Of a stretch of 64,000 nucleotides of DNA, positions 1 to 8,963 are shown piece after piece (position 1 is the stretch's first letter; each line of letters opens with the position of its first letter). The DNA lies in assembly GCF_011801125.1 (NCBI RefSeq), contig NZ_CP046171.1, positions 1,116,001-1,180,000 of the forward strand, in the 5' to 3' direction. The translations under genes were made by a program, and so were the position numbers. The notes below the pieces were generated by a model, which was given only the letters and a program-made list of their open reading frames with translations, ran no database searches and was not told where the DNA came from. Source of the stretch: Nocardia brasiliensis (GTDB lineage Bacteria; Actinomycetota; Actinomycetes; Mycobacteriales; Mycobacteriaceae).

Positions 1-780
1 CGGCAATTCGAGCAGCTGCTCCTCCGAGAGCACCGGGAGCTGGTCCAGCAGTGTGAGCTGGGTGCGGTAGGCCTTCTCGGCCAGCGCGACGAGCTCGTCG
101 AGCACGGGCGCGGGCGTCGAGACCAGAAAACCGATCACATAGGGCCCGTGCGCCATGGTGGTGCGCAGAAATGGTGAATCGGGTCGCCAATGGGCATGCG
201 CGTCAGCGTATTTCGGCAGGCGCACCGGCTGGTTCTGCTCCCGGTAGGCGCCGAAATCGGCGTCGTAGAACTCGGTCGCCGCGGTTTTCGCCCGCTCGGC
301 GTCCGGGAACTGCATCACGATGGTGCTGACCGTGGTCGAGTTGGGCTGGCGCTTGGTCGGCCACGACGAGGTGAAGTTGGTGGTGTTGTTGTCCGAGCCG
401 TTGGACTTGTACCCGTAGATCATCTTGTTGCGCTTGGCGATCGGCTCCAGGTCCGCGGGCCGCCCCAGCTCATCGGGCATGACGCCGCTGGAGATGCTCC
501 AGGACAGCGCGCCGTATTTCATCCCGGGATCGATGTCGTAGGCGGTGGCGACATAGTCGGCCAGCCGCATCGCGGCGACCTCACGCATTTCGTAGAAGGT
601 CGGTCGATAATCGTCGTCGTGCGCGTTCAACGGCTCGGTCGGGTAATTACCGACATCGAGTTTCCGAATGTCTATCTCGCCGGGTTGTGCCGTGCCGGAC
701 ACGGTCGACCCGCAGGCCGCAAGCAGTAGCGTCGCGCAGCAGGCGAGGGCGGCGGTGCGGACGGTGCGCAGGGAATTCAT
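1..780 (-). CDS. DUF7373-type lipoprotein, partial (C-terminus beyond window)
   Basis: The first 260 codons of a secreted lipoprotein are visible; the rest runs off the left edge. The N-terminus has basic residues, a hydrophobic stretch and a lipobox ending LLAAC (Cys23), so it should be lipidated and anchored outside the cytoplasmic membrane. It shares LDVGNYPTEP near the mature N-terminus and an AHWRP motif with the next two genes, so the three are paralogues. I recall this family as DUF7373, common in Nocardia and Rhodococcus, with no known function. Its ATG overlaps the TGA of the upstream gene (ATGA), so the two are probably translationally coupled. The family name is from memory; the lipoprotein call is read directly. 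Confidence 0.85.
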   Translation of the reverse strand, partial: MNSLRTVRTAALACCATLLLAACGSTVSGTAQPGEIDIRKLDVGNYPTEPLNAHDDDYRPTFYEMREVAAMRLADYVATAYDIDPGMKYGALSWSISSGVMPDELGRPADLEPIAKRNKMIYGYKSNGSDNNTTNFTSSWPTKRQPNSTTVSTIVMQFPDAERAKTAATEFYDADFGAYREQNQPVRLPKYADAHAHWRPDSPFLRTTMAHGPYVIGFLVSTPAPVLDELVALAEKAYRTQLTLLDQLPVLSEEQLLELP

Positions 781-1982
781 CGGGCATTCACCAGGATTGC
801 GTACTGCGCGGATATCCGCTGCTGCGCGTCCAGCAGTTGATGCGACCAGGCGAATGCGGCATAGCGGCCGTGGGACACCGAACAATAGAAGCGGACCGCG
901 ATGGTCTGGGAACCGATGTATTCCTTGCAGCCGGCCACCGGCAGATTCTGCGGCGAGTCGGCGCTCTTGAAGCTCTTGGTGAGTCGTCCGCGATCGGCAC
1001 GGAATTTCGCGGCCGCGGCGGCGTCGCGGGCCCGATAGACGTTGGTGGCGTCGCTGGCGAACCGATCCACGCCTGCCTCCTCGATCAGCCTGCGGTCGTC
1101 GTCCGGATCGGTGGTGAAGTGCAGTGCGGCATGGCCGTTGTACGCGCCCGGCGGATCGATCCAGGAGTCCTCGCGCGGCCGCGGCAGGGTGCGGCTCAGC
1201 ATGCCGTCGTAGTCGATCGGCTGATTCATCAGCTGGTCGGCCGGGGTCGGGGTGAACTTGCCGATCGCAGGGACGATCGTGTCGAGACTCCGCTCGACCA
1301 GTGCGAAGAGCGCGGGCAGATCGACCTTCTCCAGGAAGATCTTCTGGTAGTCGTAGATCCAGGTGTAGACGACTAACTTGCCGGTGGCGAACCAGGATCC
1401 GATCGACTGCTGGGTCGGCTGCCAATGCGCGCGCGCCGCGGGATATTTCGGAATCTGTACCCGCTCGTTCGGCGGTGCGGCCTCGAAATCCACCCGCTCC
1501 AGCGCCTCGGCCGCGGCCGCCGCGCGCTGCTCGTCGGGGAAGATCATCACCGCGTTGAACAGATCCCGGCCCAGATTGCGCACGTCGGTACTGCCATTGC
1601 TGAGAAATCCGGCGACGAAATCCGGGGCTGCCTCGGCGAAACGATCGATGCTCATGATTTTGCCGAGCGAATTGCGCGGGTCGATGAAAACCGTCGAGAC
1701 CGACGGATTGCCCTCCCGGAACGCGGGGTCGATATCCGAGGCGACGGGCACGAAGTTTCCGAGCCGTTCGGCTTCGATGAAGCGGGCCTGATCGAGGTTC
1801 TTCACCTGCCCCACTTCGCGCGGTTCGGTGGGATAGCTGCCGACGTCCAGGCTCGCCACGTCGATCACCGGATCCGCGGTGACCTGCGGTGATGTATCGC
1901 ACGCCGCGGCAAGCGCGAGTGTGCCCGCAATGATCAAGGCACCCGCGGTGCGCGCAGGCATCGATCTCACGCCGAACTGCAA
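777..1982 (-). CDS. DUF7373-type lipoprotein
   Basis: A 401-residue lipoprotein. A hydrophobic signal segment ends in LALAAAC (Cys28) and is followed by a mature region starting with LDVGSYPTEP, the signature shared with its two neighbours. An AHWQP motif near the middle matches AHWRP and IHWRP in the paralogues. No enzymatic motif is visible. The first ATG is used here; an internal ATG seven codons later (MPARTAG) would give a shorter but still valid signal peptide. It lies between two paralogues on the same strand, overlaps the next gene by four bases, and is probably co-transcribed with it. Function unknown. Confidence 0.85.
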   Translation of the reverse strand: MQFGVRSMPARTAGALIIAGTLALAAACDTSPQVTADPVIDVASLDVGSYPTEPREVGQVKNLDQARFIEAERLGNFVPVASDIDPAFREGNPSVSTVFIDPRNSLGKIMSIDRFAEAAPDFVAGFLSNGSTDVRNLGRDLFNAVMIFPDEQRAAAAAEALERVDFEAAPPNERVQIPKYPAARAHWQPTQQSIGSWFATGKLVVYTWIYDYQKIFLEKVDLPALFALVERSLDTIVPAIGKFTPTPADQLMNQPIDYDGMLSRTLPRPREDSWIDPPGAYNGHAALHFTTDPDDDRRLIEEAGVDRFASDATNVYRARDAAAAAKFRADRGRLTKSFKSADSPQNLPVAGCKEYIGSQTIAVRFYCSVSHGRYAAFAWSHQLLDAQQRISAQYAILVNAR

Positions 1983-2092
1983 ACCGGCCCTCCCCGTACT
2001 GTGGTCGTCTCGCGGATACTAACTCACCGCGCCGACACACACAGGACCACAGCGTTCGGGGCCTTTGTGCGTCGCCCCGATCAGGGCACCGT

Positions 2093-3298
2093 TCAGAGGC
2101 TGTTCGCGAGCAGCGCGTATTCGGCCGCGACCTTCTGCCGGACGTCAGGTTCCTTGTCGCTCGTCACGACCCCCACATAGCGTTTGTAGGTGACGTAACA
2201 GCGGTATTTGTATTCCCGGTCGGGATTGCCTTTGCTGTTCAGCTGCAGACATTTCGCGCCCGGCACATCCTTCGGCGCACCGATCGTGTCGTAGTGCGCG
2301 CCTTCGCTTTCCATCAATCCGGCGGCCAGTCGCCGCGCACCCGCGCCGTCCCTGGCGCGGGCGACGTAACTGTCGTCGGCGACGGCGGTGCGGTCCACAC
2401 CCGCCTCCTGGACCAGGCGCAGATGCGCGGCCTCGTCCACGGAGCGGTGCACCATGTGATCGGCGCCGAAGATGGCGAAGGTCGCGGTGTCGGGGGTGCG
2501 GCCCGTGCGATCGCTCACCGCGACCCGGGCGAGCAGGCCCTCCGGGTCGACCTTCAGGTCCTTGATCTTGTTCTGCGGGGTGGCCTGGAACTGGTCGAGC
2601 CGCGCGAGCTGGGCGGTGAGCGTCTTGTCGACCCAGCTCACCAGGTCGGCGCTGTCGGCGCGCGGGCGCTGGATGAACAGTGAGATGACGAATTCCTTGT
2701 AGGCAACGAAGGTGCCGATGGTGGGCACGCCAGGGCGCCAATGGATATAGGCGTCGGGAAACTTGGTCGACGGGAGTTTCTGGTTCTCCGGGGAGACGGC
2801 GATGTCGACATCCTCCAGCTCACGGGCGGCGATCTTGGCGATCGCCGGATCCGGGAAACGGAACAGCGCGTTGGTCACCGCCGTGGCATCGGGGGCGGGG
2901 CTGGTCTGCCCGGCCGGGTCCGGCTTGTCCGCGCCGCTGGCGGCGTACCCGACGATCAGCTTGCGGTTGTCGAAGACCGGCTTGGACACCTTGGCGACGA
3001 AGTCGAGCGCCTGCTCTGCGTCGGCGATCACGGTGCTGCCCCGGCCCACCGAGAGCGCGGGGTCGATCCGCACGGTCGGCACCACGGCGTCCGACATCCG
3101 CATGCCCTCGAGCAGTGTGGCCTTGTCGCCGGGGTCCTGGTTGTACCGGTGCCGGTCGACGGCGTAGGTGCCGACCTCCAGCCGGCGCACATCGACCTCA
3201 CCCGCCGTTGCGGTGCCCCGCACGCCGCCGCAACCGGTCAATAGACCAGTCAATGCGATACACGACGCGGCGAGTGCGATACGCGATGTCCGAACCAT
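2093..3298 (-). CDS. DUF7373-type lipoprotein
   Basis: A 401-residue lipoprotein, the first gene of the tandem trio. The signal peptide ends in LTGLLTGC (Cys23), and the mature part begins GGVRGTATAGEVDVRRLEVG, a diverged version of the DVG-YPTEP signature of the other two. IHWRP is present in the middle. The 110 bases to the next paralogue show no strong terminator, so read-through is possible. About 145 bp separate it from the divergent FHA gene, which should hold both promoters. Function unknown; surface location is inferred from the lipobox. Confidence 0.85.
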   Translation of the reverse strand: MVRTSRIALAASCIALTGLLTGCGGVRGTATAGEVDVRRLEVGTYAVDRHRYNQDPGDKATLLEGMRMSDAVVPTVRIDPALSVGRGSTVIADAEQALDFVAKVSKPVFDNRKLIVGYAASGADKPDPAGQTSPAPDATAVTNALFRFPDPAIAKIAARELEDVDIAVSPENQKLPSTKFPDAYIHWRPGVPTIGTFVAYKEFVISLFIQRPRADSADLVSWVDKTLTAQLARLDQFQATPQNKIKDLKVDPEGLLARVAVSDRTGRTPDTATFAIFGADHMVHRSVDEAAHLRLVQEAGVDRTAVADDSYVARARDGAGARRLAAGLMESEGAHYDTIGAPKDVPGAKCLQLNSKGNPDREYKYRCYVTYKRYVGVVTSDKEPDVRQKVAAEYALLANSL

Positions 3299-3443
3299 GA
3301 CGGGTCCTCGTTTCCTTCACCTGCTTTCGTCGAAGTTACCGGACGGACGCCTGGGAGGGGGGTCGATAGTTGTGGGATTGCAATACCCTGGTTCTCGTGG
3401 CGACGACCCTGCACCGCACCCTCGACAGAGGCCGATTCCTTTG

Positions 3444-4808
3444 ATGGATCGGCAGGTCGAGGTCGTTGTCGGCAGCCATGTGGTGGCTCGGGTCGCGGGT
3501 GCGGTGGTCGTTGTCGGGCATCGTGGGCCCGGCAGGCCGACCCCGGACACGCCCGCCGCGCTGGCCGCGGAATCGCTGGCCGAGCTGGTCCGGGAGGCGA
3601 CCGAACAGGACCGGGGCGCACCCGGCGCGCTGATCGCCAGGCAGGCCACCCGCTGGCTGATGAAGTCGGCCGAGCAGATCAGCCCGGGGGAGCCGATCGA
3701 CTTCGGCATCCTGTCGGCCGCCGACGCGGGCGGGGTGGCCATCTTCTTGCACGGGGCCGTCACCGCGGTGCTGGTGGACGCGGGCGCGGTCGAGCGGTAC
3801 CGGGGCAGCGACGCGGCCTTCACCGTCGACCGGGTGGCGAGCGCACCGCAGCGGGCCGTCGCCCTGTTCGTCGACGATGCGAAGGGGCGGATCCCCGAGG
3901 TTCCGGCCGAACGCGGAATCGGTTGGCTGGTCGAGGGGCTCGCCCAGGCGGGCGGCGCGATCGTCTGGACCGACGCGGCGCGCACGCCGGCCCGGTCCGG
4001 TGACGCGGGACGCGAGGGCAGGCGCAGACGGGTGGACGAGGCGCCGCTGCCTACCGCGCGGATCGACCACGAGCCCCCGTCGCAGCGCGATGCCGCGCCC
4101 GCGCAGCCCGACATCCCGGCGCCACAGCTCGATACCCCGCCGCCGAGCGAACCGCGGCGCGCGGCGGGACGCGATGGTCCGTCACCACAGCGCGCGACCG
4201 AGTCGCAGCCGCACGAACCCACCGAAACCGAGCTACCGCACGCGCAGATACGGGGCACGACACCGGCTCCGCCACCGGATCCGGACCTGCAACGCAGGCT
4301 GGAGGCGACGGCCAAGGCGACCGCGCTGACGGTGAAGGTGATGGGATTCAAGTGCGCCCGTGCGCATCCCAGCGATCCGCGCTCGGCGTTCTGCACGGTG
4401 TGCGGCATGCCGGTGGATCAGACCCAGGCCCTGATCGAGGTGGTCCGCCCGCCGCTCGGCATGCTCGTGCTCGACGACGGCATGACCTACACCCTGGCCG
4501 CCGACGCGGTGCTCGGGCGCGATCCCGAGCATTCCGACGCTGCTCAGCGCGGGTTGGTCCCGCTGCGGGTCGACGATTCCTCCGGCGGCATGTCCCGCGC
4601 CCACGCCGAGATCCATCTGCTGAATTGGGATGTGACCGTGGTGGATCGGGGTTCGACCAACGGCACGCGCACCCGCCTGCCCGGCTATCGGGACTGGATT
4701 CGCCTGGCGCCCAACCAATCCATGGTCCTGGTGCCCGGCGCCGAGGTCATGCTCGGCAATCGGGTGCTGCGCTTCGAACACCTGGCCCCGCCGCCGTTCG
4801 GTCGCTGA
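3444..4808 (+). CDS. FHA domain protein with zinc-ribbon-like segment
   Basis: 454 residues if translation starts at the ATG of MDRQVEVVVG; the open frame extends upstream but those codons look non-coding. The N-terminal ~190 residues form a conserved-looking globular domain I do not recognise. A Pro/Arg-rich linker follows, then a CxxxH...CxxC-like segment (about residues 302-321, FKC...FCTVCG) that may bind zinc. The C-terminal FHA domain (about 345-450) carries the phosphothreonine-binding features SRAHAEI and DRGSTNGT. FHA domains read Ser/Thr kinase signals. It faces the metallopeptidase gene convergently and lies just before the FHA-ABC exporter, which suggests a shared phospho-signalling theme. 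Confidence 0.8.
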   Translation: MDRQVEVVVGSHVVARVAGAVVVVGHRGPGRPTPDTPAALAAESLAELVREATEQDRGAPGALIARQATRWLMKSAEQISPGEPIDFGILSAADAGGVAIFLHGAVTAVLVDAGAVERYRGSDAAFTVDRVASAPQRAVALFVDDAKGRIPEVPAERGIGWLVEGLAQAGGAIVWTDAARTPARSGDAGREGRRRRVDEAPLPTARIDHEPPSQRDAAPAQPDIPAPQLDTPPPSEPRRAAGRDGPSPQRATESQPHEPTETELPHAQIRGTTPAPPPDPDLQRRLEATAKATALTVKVMGFKCARAHPSDPRSAFCTVCGMPVDQTQALIEVVRPPLGMLVLDDGMTYTLAADAVLGRDPEHSDAAQRGLVPLRVDDSSGGMSRAHAEIHLLNWDVTVVDRGSTNGTRTRLPGYRDWIRLAPNQSMVLVPGAEVMLGNRVLRFEHLAPPPFGR

Positions 4809-4824
4809 CCCGCGCCGGTGCGGG

Positions 4825-6273
4825 TCAGGAGTAGCGCGACATGCAGGTGTTCTCGCCGTTCAGCACGCCGGCCCGGAACGCGTCCACCCGGGCGAATCCG
4901 CTCGGGACCGTTTTGCCTTCGACATCGCTTGCCGCGAGCCCGTCGGTGAGCAGCCCGGACACCGCTTCGTCGAGATCGCCTGCGGCAAGGCCGATATCGC
5001 CCTGCGAGGCGGGCCGGTTCGGCATCGCGAGCTTGCCGGTGACCACGCCGGACAGGCAGGCGGCCCGCAGGCCGGTCTTCGCGCCGACCAGCTGCTGGCC
5101 GTGATTCTGCTGCACCGCGAGGGTGTAGCGGGAGATGAAGACGATATAGCCGTTGTAGTCACCGGTGACCTTCAGCGGCAGTGGATCGTCGACGTCCCAG
5201 TTCGAGGTGCCGCGCTGGGCGAGCGCGGGGATGTCGGTGCCGATGGTGCGCTTGGCCGGGCAGTAGCTGACCGGTTCGGTGGCGGCGCCGTCGCGGCAGT
5301 CGAGCTTCGCGCCGTGGTAGTCGTAGGTCGGGGCGGGCGTGGTCGGTAACAGCGCGCCGAGGGCCTTGCTGAGCTCGATCAGGTTTTCCTTGGTGATCGC
5401 GTATTCGCCGCGCCCGGTGTCGCCCTTGAAGTCCTTCGGCAGGTTGCCACGCCGCTCGTTGATCTCGTCGATATCGATGCGCTTGCAGCCCTTGGGGCCG
5501 TCGGTGAAACCGACCTGCACCGCGGTCACCCGTTCGAACGCCGAGCCGTGCACGCTCTCCGGGTCGTCGGGGTCGGAATCGCGGATGGCGACGGTCGCGG
5601 CGAGCACGGAGTTGAGTCCGTCGGAGGTGTTGATGGTGAAGTGCTTCGACTTGCCCTCGGCGACCGAGCGCATGAACGCGCCCGCGAAGCAGTCGGCCTG
5701 CTGCTCCTTGACGATCACCGGGTCCTTGGCGCCGACCAGCTTGGCCATCGACTGCACCGCGTGGCCGTATTCGTGCGCGAGCACCATGACCACGGCCATC
5801 TTGCCGAAGGTCTCCTCCATGGCGGGCAGCAGCACCGTCCGGTCCCAGCCGATCGAATTGTCCAGCCTGCAGTAGGCGGCGTTCACCAGGTGGTAGGTGG
5901 TCTCCTTGCAGAACTCGAGCGAGTCGGCGCGCGAGGCCCGCGCGCTCCACGAGATCAGCTTCTCGACCGGACGGAAGTCGCCGCCCTCGAACTCGTTGCC
6001 GAACTCGGCCTTCCAGTAATCCTGGATGTCCTCGACGGCATTGAGGGCCAGGGTGTCCTCGGCGCTGCCGTCGCCGTTGGTGGCGGTGAGTGCGCTGTCC
6101 GGGACACCGGCGCGGGGGCCGCTGGGACCGCTCGTGGTCGGCAGCCCGGCGACCTTGAACGGGTCGTCGTAGATCGAGACGGCCCTGCCGTCCACCAACC
6201 GGGTACAGCCCGCGACCAGCACCACAACGATCAGCGAGGCGGTAATGATCGCCGTCGCACGGGCTTTCGGCAA
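4825..6273 (-). CDS. Zinc metallopeptidase lipoprotein (YpfJ-like)
   Basis: 482 residues. The signal peptide ends in LVAGC (Cys23), a lipobox, so the enzyme should sit on the outer face of the membrane. HEYGH at residues 167-171 is a zincin HExxH motif, and EQQADCFAG at 190-198 supplies the likely third ligand. The order HExxH, EQQADCFAG, then HGSAFERVTAVQVGF matches the putative neutral zinc metallopeptidase family (PF04228, YpfJ-like) as I know it. The C-terminal ~200 residues go beyond the usual peptidase core. It is divergent from the FHA-ABC exporter, with a 106-bp shared promoter region. Substrate unknown. Confidence 0.85.
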   Translation of the reverse strand: MPKARATAIITASLIVVVLVAGCTRLVDGRAVSIYDDPFKVAGLPTTSGPSGPRAGVPDSALTATNGDGSAEDTLALNAVEDIQDYWKAEFGNEFEGGDFRPVEKLISWSARASRADSLEFCKETTYHLVNAAYCRLDNSIGWDRTVLLPAMEETFGKMAVVMVLAHEYGHAVQSMAKLVGAKDPVIVKEQQADCFAGAFMRSVAEGKSKHFTINTSDGLNSVLAATVAIRDSDPDDPESVHGSAFERVTAVQVGFTDGPKGCKRIDIDEINERRGNLPKDFKGDTGRGEYAITKENLIELSKALGALLPTTPAPTYDYHGAKLDCRDGAATEPVSYCPAKRTIGTDIPALAQRGTSNWDVDDPLPLKVTGDYNGYIVFISRYTLAVQQNHGQQLVGAKTGLRAACLSGVVTGKLAMPNRPASQGDIGLAAGDLDEAVSGLLTDGLAASDVEGKTVPSGFARVDAFRAGVLNGENTCMSRYS

Positions 6274-6379
6274 AGCTCCCCCATTCGGCCGGTATCACGT
6301 TCTCATCGGTCGCCGGATCGGGGCAAAAGGCGCGTCGGGGGCACCGCCGATGTCCGGGTGATGGAATAGTATCCGCTGC

Positions 6380-8887
6380 ATGTCTTCACCGGGGGCGCAG
6401 ACCATCACCGTGCGCCATGATGGAAACGAACGAGTATTCGATTCGAGTCAGCCGGTCACCATGGGCCGTGCGCCGGAGGTGACGCTATTCGTCGACAGCC
6501 CGCTGGTCTCGCGGGTTCATGCGACGCTGACCTGGCAGGGTAGCGCCTGGGTGCTCGCGGACAACGGCAGCACCAACGGCGTCTTCGTCGATGCCAGGAG
6601 ACTGACCCAGCCGGTGTCGATCGATCGGCCGACCCAGGTGCGGCTCGGCGACGCGATCACCGGTCCGCTGCTGCATCTGCTGCCCGCCAATCCGCAACCC
6701 CCGCAGCGTCCGTCGGTGCGCCCGCCGCAGTCGGGCCAGGTACCGCAGTCGGGACCGCAGCCGATGGCGGGCCAGCCGCCCATGGGCGGGCCGCGACCGG
6801 TGCAGCAGTTCCAGCGCCCGGCCTATCAGCCGCCGCAGGCCGGGCCCGCGCCGATCAATCCCAACCTGACCCATCGGGCGGACAGCTCGAACATGCCGCC
6901 GGTGCGGGCCAGGGCCTCGACCGCGGCGATCGCGCGCGGCGATCGGTTGCCCGCGGGTGGACTCTCGATCGGCCGCACCACCGACAACCAGATCGTGGTC
7001 AACGATCCGCTCGCCTCGCGCAAGCACGCGCGCCTGGTCGCCACCGCCGAGGGGCTGACCATCGAGGACCTCGGTTCGGCGAACGGCACCTTCGTCAACG
7101 GTCACCGGCAGCAGCGGGCGGTGCTGCGCGAGCGCGACATCATCACCGTCGGCAACGTCGACTTCGTGGTCCAGCAGGGCACCCTGGCGCTCCGGCAGAA
7201 GCCGGTCGCCGAGCAGGGCCTTGCGGTGCACGGCGTCGGGTTCACCGTCGAGGGCAACAAGCAACTGCTCGTCGATGTGAACATGCAGGCCAGCCGGGGC
7301 ACGCTGACCGCGCTGATCGGTCCATCCGGTGCGGGCAAGTCGACGCTGTCACGCCTGATCGCGGGCACCACCCGGCCCTCCGGCGGTGTGGTCACCTTCG
7401 AGGGGCGCAATCTGCACGCCGAGTACGAGGCGCTGCGCTCGCGCATCGGCATGGTGCCGCAGGACGACGTGCTGCACCGGCAGCTCACCGTGCGCCAGGC
7501 CCTCGGCTACGCGGCCGAACTCCGGCTGCCGCCGGACAACAGCAAGGCCGACCGGCAGCAGGTGATCGACGGTGTGCTGAAAGAACTTTCGCTCACCGAA
7601 CACGCCGACACCCGGGTGGACCGGCTCTCCGGCGGGCAGCGCAAGCGCGCCTCGGTGGCGCTGGAACTGCTCACCGGTCCGTCGCTGCTGATCCTGGACG
7701 AGCCGACCTCCGGGCTGGACCCGGCGCTGGACCGGCAGGTCATGGTGATGCTGCGCGAACTGGCCGACGCGGGCCGCGTGGTGATCGTGGTGACCCACTC
7801 GGTCGCGCACCTGGACATGTGCGACCAGGTGCTGTTGCTCGCGCCCGGCGGCAAGACCGCCTACTGCGGTAACCCGGCAGGCGTCGGCGCCGCGCTCGGT
7901 ACGAGCGACTGGGCCGAGATCTTCGCCAATGTGGCGGCCAACCCGGATCAGGCGTTCGCCGCCTATCGGTCCAGGCAGGCGTTCGCGCCGCCGCCACCGC
8001 CGCCACCCCAGCAGTACGGTTCGGTGGGTTCGCCACCGCAATCCAGTGGCGGCAAACAGTTCTCGACGCTCTCGCGCAGGCAGATGCGGTTGATCCTGGC
8101 CGATCGCGGTTATTTGATCTTCCTCATCGTGATGCCGTTCATCCTCGGCGCGCTCTCGCTGGTGGTGCCGGGAAAGGACGGGTTCCAGCGGGGTCCGCTC
8201 AAGGCATTGCCGGACGGCAGTTTCGTCCCGCAGGGCGGCGGGGAGACCCAGCAACTGCTCGTGGTGCTCATTCTCGGCGCCTGCTTCATGGGTTCCACGC
8301 TCACCGTGCGCGACCTGGTCGGCGAGCGCACCATCTTCCAGCGCGAGCGGGCCGTCGGATTGCTGCCGTCGGCGTATCTGCTCGCGAAGATCGCGGTGTT
8401 CAGCTTCACCGCGCTGTTGCAGTCCGCGGTGCTGGTCGGCATCGTGCTCGCGGGCAAGAAGCGCCCGGGCGAGGGCGCGGTGCTGGCCTCGGGCAGCATC
8501 GAGCTGTACATCGATATCGCGTTGACCGCGGTGTGCTGTGTCGTTGTCGGACTGCTGCTTTCGTCGCTGGCGAAGTCGAACGAGCAGGTGATGCCGTTGC
8601 TGGTGGTCGCGATCATGTGCCAGCTGGTGATGGCGGGCGGGCTGATCCCGGTCACCGGACGCGTGGTGCTCGAGCAGGTGTCGTGGTTGTTCCCGGCCCG
8701 CTGGGGTTACGCGACGGGGGCTTCCACGGTGAACATTCGCGAAGTGTTCATCAACGCGCAACCGGACAAATTGTGGGAGCACACGGCGGGCATCTGGGCG
8801 CTGGACGTGGCCGTGCTGATGCTGCTCACGATCGTGCTGGCAGTGATCACCTGGCGACGGCTACGACTGAAGAAGTCGGTGGCCTGA
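6380..8887 (+). CDS. FHA-FHA-ABC exporter, Rv1747-like
   Basis: 835 residues, close to M. tuberculosis Rv1747. In order: FHA domain 1 (about 20-85, SRVHATL and DNGSTNGVF), a Pro/Gln-rich linker, FHA domain 2 (about 190-255, SRKHARL and DLGSANGTF), an ABC ATPase (Walker A GPSGAGKST near 314, signature LSGGQRKR near 415, Walker B LLILDEPT near 435) and an ABC-2 type membrane domain with about six helices to the C-terminus. In Rv1747 the FHA domains bind the Ser/Thr kinase PknF and phosphorylation controls export of an envelope component. A TAGTAT -10-like box at 6367-6372 lies eight bases before the ATG, so the mRNA may be leaderless. Confidence 0.93.
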   Translation: MSSPGAQTITVRHDGNERVFDSSQPVTMGRAPEVTLFVDSPLVSRVHATLTWQGSAWVLADNGSTNGVFVDARRLTQPVSIDRPTQVRLGDAITGPLLHLLPANPQPPQRPSVRPPQSGQVPQSGPQPMAGQPPMGGPRPVQQFQRPAYQPPQAGPAPINPNLTHRADSSNMPPVRARASTAAIARGDRLPAGGLSIGRTTDNQIVVNDPLASRKHARLVATAEGLTIEDLGSANGTFVNGHRQQRAVLRERDIITVGNVDFVVQQGTLALRQKPVAEQGLAVHGVGFTVEGNKQLLVDVNMQASRGTLTALIGPSGAGKSTLSRLIAGTTRPSGGVVTFEGRNLHAEYEALRSRIGMVPQDDVLHRQLTVRQALGYAAELRLPPDNSKADRQQVIDGVLKELSLTEHADTRVDRLSGGQRKRASVALELLTGPSLLILDEPTSGLDPALDRQVMVMLRELADAGRVVIVVTHSVAHLDMCDQVLLLAPGGKTAYCGNPAGVGAALGTSDWAEIFANVAANPDQAFAAYRSRQAFAPPPPPPPQQYGSVGSPPQSSGGKQFSTLSRRQMRLILADRGYLIFLIVMPFILGALSLVVPGKDGFQRGPLKALPDGSFVPQGGGETQQLLVVLILGACFMGSTLTVRDLVGERTIFQRERAVGLLPSAYLLAKIAVFSFTALLQSAVLVGIVLAGKKRPGEGAVLASGSIELYIDIALTAVCCVVVGLLLSSLAKSNEQVMPLLVVAIMCQLVMAGGLIPVTGRVVLEQVSWLFPARWGYATGASTVNIREVFINAQPDKLWEHTAGIWALDVAVLMLLTIVLAVITWRRLRLKKSVA

Positions 8888-8963
8888 TGCCGGTGCCATT
8901 TTCCGGCCTCGACCGGGGGCTGCGGACAAGAGCGAGCATCTCGGCCGCACACCAGGCACACTT

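Noticed and set aside
5548..6369. A 273-codon plus-strand frame opposite the metallopeptidase
   Set aside because: It is an antisense shadow; the minus strand carries a lipobox and a zinc site in good order.
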